Positions 6,580 through 11,055 of a DNA stretch of 11,055 nt are shown here, in pieces. The stretch's first letter is position 1. Each line of letters begins with the position of its first letter. The notes under the pieces are model-generated. The model saw only the letters and a list, made by a program, of their open reading frames with translations, did no database searches and was not told the DNA's origin. The translations under genes and the position numbers were made by a program. The stretch is taken from positions 1-11,055 of the forward strand of contig JAKIYJ010000029.1 of NCBI GenBank assembly GCA_022708585.1. The letters are read 5' to 3'. This DNA is from Bacteroidota bacterium. Its GTDB lineage: Bacteria; Bacteroidota; Bacteroidia; Bacteroidales; JAKIYJ01.

Positions 6580-9500
6580 ATGAAAAAATATCGTTTGCTT
6601 AACAATATTATGGGATGGATAACTTTTGCCATTGCAGCTTTTACATTTTTAAACACAGTAGAGCCAACGGTAAGCTGGTGGGATTGTGGAGAATTTATTG
6701 CGACTTCGTATAAACTGGAAGTGGGTCATCCTCCTGGAGCTCCTTTATTTATGTTACTTGGAAGATTTTTTTCTCTTTTTGCCCACGATTCTACCAAAGT
6801 GGCTTTAATGATAAATTCCTTATCTGCTCTTGCCAGTGCTTTTGCCGTTTTATTTCTTTTCTGGTCTATCACTATACTTGCCAAAAAAATTTTCTGGAAA
6901 GAAGGGAATTTCAACGCTGTTAAGGGAATTGCTATATTCGGAAGTGCTTTTGTAGGAGCATTGGCTTTCACTTTTTCGGATTCTTTCTGGTTTTCAGCCG
7001 TTGAAGGAGAAGTTTATGCAACATCTGCTTTCTTTACCTCTGTGGTCTTTTGGGCTATGCTGAAATGGGAAGAAAAATCAGAAGAACAGCACGCCGATAG
7101 ATGGATTGTATTTATAGGTTTTTTGATGGGATTATCAATAGGTGTACATCTATTAAACTTACTTGCCATTCCTTCACTTTGTTTTATTTATTATTTCAAA
7201 AAATTTAAAACAACGAAGAAAAAAAATATTTATGCTCTTTTAATATCAGCTGCAATTCTTGCATTTATTCAATATGGTATAATTCCTGGTATTCCTAAAC
7301 TGGCATCCAGATTTGAATTGCTTTTCGTCAATAATATGGGTATGCCCTTCGGTTCAGGTATAGTATTTTATGCAATATTACTTGTTGCTCTTATAGTCTG
7401 GGGATTATGGTATACTCAAAAGAAAAAAAAGATAAATTTAAATACAGCCATACTTTTTGTAACTTTTATATTGATTGGGTATAGTAGCTATGCCACTATT
7501 GTTATACGTTCTATCGCTAATACACCTCTAAATGAAAATAACCCTTCAAATGTTTTTTCACTACTATCATTTCTAAACAGAGAGCAATATGGCGATAGAC
7601 CTCTTATTTATGGACCCTATTATAATGCTCCATACCAAAGAGACAGAGAAGGTCGTGTAGTTCAAATTGAAACGGGACCTATTTATATAAAAGGAGAAAA
7701 GAAATATGAAAAAGTAGGAAGTAAAACACGTGCCAAATATGATTCTGAATATTGTACTATTTTTCCTCGAATGTATGGAACCGAGGATAAGCATATCAAA
7801 GCATATAAAGCCTGGACTGGTATTAGAGGTGACCGAAAACCTACTTTTGCTGAAAACCTTAGCTTCTTTTTCAGATATCAGGTAGGTTTTATGTATAACC
7901 GATATTTTTTATGGAATTTTGCAGGACGGCAAAACGATATTCAAGGTCATGGAGTAGACGACAATGGAAATCGTGATTTTATCAATGGCAACTGGATAAG
8001 CGGTATATCTTTTATTGATGCTGCCAGACTCGGCACCCAGGAAAAATTACCCCCTGATCTGGCTAATAATAAGGCACGTAATAAATTTTATATGTTACCT
8101 CTTTTACTGGGATTGATTGGGGTATTTTATCATATCAAATACTCGAAAAAAGATGCATGGGTTGTATTTCTTTTGTTTTTATTAACTGGTTTTGCCATAA
8201 TTGTATATCTTAATCAAACCCCTTATCAACCACGTGAAAGGGATTATTCTTATGCGGGATCTACTTATGCCTTTGCTATATGGATTGGACTTGGTGTGGG
8301 TGGTCTTATCAAAGCTCTCGAAAAGAAAACCCCTGCTTTAATTACATCTATTGGAATCACTGTTCTATCAATTATACTTGTACCAGGAATAATGGCAAAA
8401 GAAGGTTGGGACGATCATGACCGTTCAAAGAAAACAGCCGCAAGAGATTTTGCTATTAATTATCTTATGTCATGTGAACCTAATGCCGTTATTATTACTA
8501 ATGGCGATAATGATACCTTCCCCCTATGGTATGCTCAAGAAGTTGAAGGCATAAGAACCGACGTTAGAGTTCTGAATTTTACATTGGCTTCTGGTGACTG
8601 GTATATTCAGCAACTAATGAGAAAATTATACGATTCGGAAAAATTACCTTTTACTCTTAAACCATCTCAATACAATACGGCTACAAATGATTTAATACTC
8701 TACTATGATAAAAGAAAAGGTGCTGTAAAGTATCGTGAACTCGCAGATTATATCAAAATGATTGCAGAAGAAAATCCTGCTATAAATCAAAAAATAGGAA
8801 AAGATGCAGAAGTTCCTTTCTTTGATACCAAAAACTTTAGAATAACAGTTGATTCTGCTTATATAGTTAAAAATAATCTTGTACCCCAATCTATGAAAAA
8901 TAGAATCGTTAAATCTATTGACTGGACAATAAAGAAAAATTATCTTTATAAAAATGATTTAATGCTCCTTGATTTTATTGCTACTAATAATTGGAAAAGA
9001 CCTGTTTATTTTATCAATCCTTCAACTGTTTCATCAGTATTGGATATAGATAAATATTGTCATCTTGAAGGTTTTGCGTACAGATTTTTACCCGTTAAGG
9101 CAAATAATTACATTGAAAATGTCGGAGGTATTAATGCCGATAGAGCTTATGATGTTCTTGTTAATAAATGTAAATGGGGCAATCTGGCAAATCCAGATGT
9201 TTATGTAGATCGTGACAGTTACAATATGGGGCTTGTAAGTCGTAATCATTTTGCCCGTTTATCAAATGCCCTTACAAATCTGGGTAAAAAAGATTCTGCA
9301 GTTAAAGTCCTGGATTTCTGTAATCAAGTGTTACCACAGGAAAAAATGCCACATGATGTTTATTCTCTGGCTTTTGTACAATCTTACTACATTGCCAATG
9401 CTTTTGAAAAAGGTAATATAATATCAGATCATATAGCTGATTATTATGATAAATACCTTGAATATTATTATTCATTAGATAAAAAACGAATACAATTTGT

Positions 9501-9630
9501 TAAATCAGATATGCAACAAGCATTAGCTATCCTTCAACGACTTATACAGCTTGCCAATGAGTTTGAACAAAAAAAACAATCTGAAAAACTCACTTTGTTA
9601 CTGAATAAATATTTGAAATATGAAAACTGA
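6580..9630 (+). CDS. DUF2723/TMEM260-like polytopic membrane protein, putative GT-C glycosyltransferase
   Basis: This 1016-residue protein has roughly 12 or 13 hydrophobic segments, mostly within 10-310 and 503-605, separated by a large soluble loop (about 310-500) and followed by a soluble C-terminal part of about 400 residues. Family blocks are clear: WWDCGEF at 34-39 with acidic D35 and E38 at the end of the first extramembrane loop, GHPPGAP at 49-55, FSAVEGEVY at 138-146, YLNQTPYQPRERDYSY at 543-558 and TNGDNDTFPLWYAQEVEG at 640-657. The family (PF11028) includes human TMEM260, an O-mannosyltransferase of plexins. The acidic motif in the first loop is what GT-C enzymes use to bind the lipid-linked sugar and catalyse transfer. 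I infer that it glycosylates exported proteins from a polyprenyl-phosphate sugar; donor and acceptor are unknown. The far C-terminus (about 890-1016) is helical and could be TPR-like. A hairpin spans its stop codon. Confidence 0.9.
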   Translation: MKKYRLLNNIMGWITFAIAAFTFLNTVEPTVSWWDCGEFIATSYKLEVGHPPGAPLFMLLGRFFSLFAHDSTKVALMINSLSALASAFAVLFLFWSITILAKKIFWKEGNFNAVKGIAIFGSAFVGALAFTFSDSFWFSAVEGEVYATSAFFTSVVFWAMLKWEEKSEEQHADRWIVFIGFLMGLSIGVHLLNLLAIPSLCFIYYFKKFKTTKKKNIYALLISAAILAFIQYGIIPGIPKLASRFELLFVNNMGMPFGSGIVFYAILLVALIVWGLWYTQKKKKINLNTAILFVTFILIGYSSYATIVIRSIANTPLNENNPSNVFSLLSFLNREQYGDRPLIYGPYYNAPYQRDREGRVVQIETGPIYIKGEKKYEKVGSKTRAKYDSEYCTIFPRMYGTEDKHIKAYKAWTGIRGDRKPTFAENLSFFFRYQVGFMYNRYFLWNFAGRQNDIQGHGVDDNGNRDFINGNWISGISFIDAARLGTQEKLPPDLANNKARNKFYMLPLLLGLIGVFYHIKYSKKDAWVVFLLFLLTGFAIIVYLNQTPYQPRERDYSYAGSTYAFAIWIGLGVGGLIKALEKKTPALITSIGITVLSIILVPGIMAKEGWDDHDRSKKTAARDFAINYLMSCEPNAVIITNGDNDTFPLWYAQEVEGIRTDVRVLNFTLASGDWYIQQLMRKLYDSEKLPFTLKPSQYNTATNDLILYYDKRKGAVKYRELADYIKMIAEENPAINQKIGKDAEVPFFDTKNFRITVDSAYIVKNNLVPQSMKNRIVKSIDWTIKKNYLYKNDLMLLDFIATNNWKRPVYFINPSTVSSVLDIDKYCHLEGFAYRFLPVKANNYIENVGGINADRAYDVLVNKCKWGNLANPDVYVDRDSYNMGLVSRNHFARLSNALTNLGKKDSAVKVLDFCNQVLPQEKMPHDVYSLAFVQSYYIANAFEKGNIISDHIADYYDKYLEYYYSLDKKRIQFVKSDMQQALAILQRLIQLANEFEQKKQSEKLTLLLNKYLKYEN

Positions 9631-9678
9631 TACAATTATATGCAGTATCAGTCCTTTTGTAATTTTTGAATTTTTTTT
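9626..9678 (+). terminator. Probable intrinsic terminator overlapping the DUF2723 stop codon
   Basis: ACTGATAC (9626-9633) and GTATCAGT (9645-9652) form a perfect 8-bp stem with an 11-base loop. T-rich sequence follows, including TTTT at 9654-9657, TTTTT at 9663-9667 and eight T at 9671-9678. The TGA stop (9628-9630) lies inside the left arm. Two C bases separate the stem from the first T run and the stem has only three G-C pairs, so termination may be partial. Confidence 0.6.
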
Positions 9679-9712
9679 ATCTATAAAATTTATATTTTAT
9701 TATATTATATCT

Positions 9713-9720
9713 TATATTTG
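9713..9720 (+). promoter_or_regulatory. Putative -7 promoter element for the coiled-coil gene
   Basis: TATATTTG matches the Bacteroidota -7 consensus TAnnTTTG exactly and sits 12 bases before the ATG at 9733. Transcription would start near 9725-9728, leaving a leader of only about 5-8 bases. No good -33 TTTG is seen at the usual distance. The element contains the TTG at 9718, which argues against that codon being the translation start. Confidence 0.45.
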
Positions 9721-9732
9721 CAAGTTAAACTA

Positions 9733-10662
9733 ATGGAAAATTTAAATAAAACTTCAAAATATTCAAATGAAAAAAAATATCAAATTACAATAGTAATTCT
9801 TGTTGTAATTATTATTCTTTTACTCTGGCAACTTATTGCTGCAAAGATGAAAGTAAAAACAGTAGTAGTTGAAAAAACCAAAATAATTGAAAAAAATTAT
9901 TCATTACAATCTGAACTTGATAGTTTATTATATACTCATGAACAAATTAAAAAAGAATATGGCGATTTAACCGAAAAATTAACAGAAAAAGATAGCATCA
10001 TTCAAGCTAATGCTAAAGAAATTCAGCGATTAATTTCTCAACAGGCAGATTACTGGCAAATTAAAAGAAAACTAAAAATTTTAAGAAATATTACACAAGG
10101 CTATGTTAAACAAATTGATTCTCTCTTTGCTGTTAATGCGGCTTTAAAAGAAGAAAATCTTGCTATTAAAAAAGATTACTCTCAAGAAAAACAAAAAAAT
10201 ATTGAACTGTCAAAAGAAAAGGAAGAACTTAGCAAACAAATTACATCTGCTGCAAAATTAAAAGCCTATAATATTAAGACAACAGGATTAAGATTAAGGG
10301 GCAAAAATGAAAGAGAAGAAATTACTAATAAAGCCAATAGAATTGAAATACTTAAAATATGTTTTACTCTTAGCGAAAATCAATTTGTAGAGCCAGGCCC
10401 AAAAACAGTTTATGTTAGAATTGCCCGTCCCGATAATCTTGTTTTAGTAAAAGGTAATGACGATATATATTCTTTTATGTATAATGGGGAAAGAATACAA
10501 TATTCTCTGAAAAAAGAAATCAATTATCAAAACAAATCTATGGATATTTGTCTTGCCTGGGAAAAACATGATAAAAAAGAACCCGCTATGACTGGAACTT
10601 ATCATATTAGCGTCTTTGTTGATGATTATGAAATAGGTCAAACTTCTTTTACAATTGAATAA
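9733..10662 (+). CDS. Single-pass membrane protein with coiled coil and C-terminal beta domain, unknown function
   Basis: I prefer the ATG at 9733 (309 residues) over the in-frame TTG at 9718, because the TTG lies inside a -7 promoter element. A short basic, polar N-terminus is followed by one hydrophobic helix at about 17-37 (ITIVILVVIIILLLWQLIAA). Residues 45-175 are a long Lys/Glu/Gln-rich coiled coil. Residues 176-309 form a likely beta domain with KAYNIKTTGLRLRG, CFTLSENQFVEPGPKTVYVRI, MDICLAW and a final YEIGQTSFTIE. I recognise the arrangement as one found in uncharacterised Bacteroidota proteins that are often misannotated as SMC-like. With N-in topology the coiled coil and beta domain would lie in the periplasm. 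Three D-S-[LI] triplets (63-65, 87-89, 129-131) fit the Bacteroides O-glycosylation consensus. A related gene follows after 13 bases. Confidence 0.85.
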   Translation: MENLNKTSKYSNEKKYQITIVILVVIIILLLWQLIAAKMKVKTVVVEKTKIIEKNYSLQSELDSLLYTHEQIKKEYGDLTEKLTEKDSIIQANAKEIQRLISQQADYWQIKRKLKILRNITQGYVKQIDSLFAVNAALKEENLAIKKDYSQEKQKNIELSKEKEELSKQITSAAKLKAYNIKTTGLRLRGKNEREEITNKANRIEILKICFTLSENQFVEPGPKTVYVRIARPDNLVLVKGNDDIYSFMYNGERIQYSLKKEINYQNKSMDICLAWEKHDKKEPAMTGTYHISVFVDDYEIGQTSFTIE

Positions 10663-10675
10663 CTTTAATTTATAT

Positions 10676-11055
10676 ATGAACAATCCAGAAATAAAAACAA
10701 ACAAGAAAATTCCTTCATTAAATCTACTGAGATTTTTTATTATTCTTTCAGTTATATTATTTGTTATTTGTATTTATCTCTTTATTCAACTTGATATTTC
10801 TAATAAAACAATTAAAAAAGAAGTATTATCAAAAGAGACCTCTATTTCGGATAAGGAAAAAATGATTATTAAACTTAAAACTCTTGAAATAGAATATGAT
10901 GAATTAAGTAATGAATATGCTGGTTTAGACAGCCTTTTTACTGCTGAAAAGAAAAAAGTTATTGAACTTATGAAAGAAATAACAAATATTACAGGTTCAA
11001 CAAATATTTATAAAAATAAAGTTATTGAACTTGAAAACAGATTAAGAGAATACCT
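10676..11055 (+). CDS. Second coiled-coil single-pass membrane protein, 3' end outside window
   Basis: The frame from ATG at 10676 is open to the window end (126 codons), so the C-terminal part is missing. It follows the previous gene by 13 bases and is surely co-transcribed. Residues 1-17 are polar, residues 18-38 form a hydrophobic helix (LLRFFIILSVILFVICIYLFI), and from about 43 the chain is a Lys/Glu-rich coiled coil. The architecture matches the preceding protein, and a stretch ending K-N-K-V-I-E-L-E-N-R-L-R-E-Y recalls the first protein's K-R-K-L-K-I-L-R region. I think the two are tandem paralogues, but the diagnostic beta domain is beyond the edge. One D-S-L triplet lies at 85-87. There is no Shine-Dalgarno sequence; an AT-rich TTTATAT stretch precedes the ATG. 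Confidence 0.8.
   Translation, partial: MNNPEIKTNKKIPSLNLLRFFIILSVILFVICIYLFIQLDISNKTIKKEVLSKETSISDKEKMIIKLKTLEIEYDELSNEYAGLDSLFTAEKKKVIELMKEITNITGSTNIYKNKVIELENRLREY

Noticed and set aside
9718..9732. TTG at 9718 as start of the coiled-coil protein
   Set aside because: It falls within the TATATTTG promoter-like element, and an in-frame ATG occurs five codons later.
10444..10704. Minus-strand open frame of 86 codons
   Set aside because: It overlaps the conserved-looking beta domain of the coiled-coil gene and the start of the next gene in antisense, so it is a shadow.

Overview
The window looks like a chromosomal segment from a low-GC member of the Bacteroidota. Three signs support this. 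IspG is of the long type (601 aa) with a large insert before its Fe-S domain. There is a 1016-aa DUF2723/TMEM260-like membrane protein, a family typical of this phylum. Several gene starts are preceded by the Bacteroidota-type -7 element TAnnTTTG instead of a clear Shine-Dalgarno sequence. I see no tRNA, rRNA, CRISPR array, insertion sequence or integrase.

Layout: everything up to base 6386 is on the minus strand, and everything from 6580 on is on the plus strand. At the left, on the minus strand, are two adjacent genes for small secreted proteins. They look distantly related; the one at 1-221 runs off the window and the one at 232-1005 is complete. Next is a secreted collagen-like protein (1300-2028) with a G-X-T triplet tract between two copies of a module of about 58 residues. 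These three look like accessory surface or secreted proteins of unknown role.

The middle is a housekeeping block that reads mlaE (6386-5643), mlaF (5646-4891), a nitrilase-family omega-amidase-like gene (4858-4070) and ispG (4046-2241). An ATGA overlap and gaps of 32 and 23 bases suggest one transcript. It carries the permease and ATPase of an MCE/Mla-type lipid transporter, a carbon-nitrogen hydrolase and the penultimate enzyme of the MEP isoprenoid pathway. No MCE-domain (MlaD) gene is in view.

A 193-base divergent spacer separates this block from the plus-strand DUF2723 gene (6580-9630), which I infer to be a GT-C-fold glycosyltransferase related to human TMEM260. An 8-bp perfect hairpin followed by T-rich sequence spans its stop codon. 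After it come two tandem genes for single-pass membrane proteins with long coiled coils (9733-10662, and 10676 to the window end). They look like members of one uncharacterised Bacteroidota family.

Nothing here is clearly a new defence or mobile system. The leads most worth following are the putative O-glycosyltransferase next to coiled-coil proteins rich in D-S-[LI] triplets, the MlaEF pair linked to ispG, and the poorly described secreted proteins at the left.
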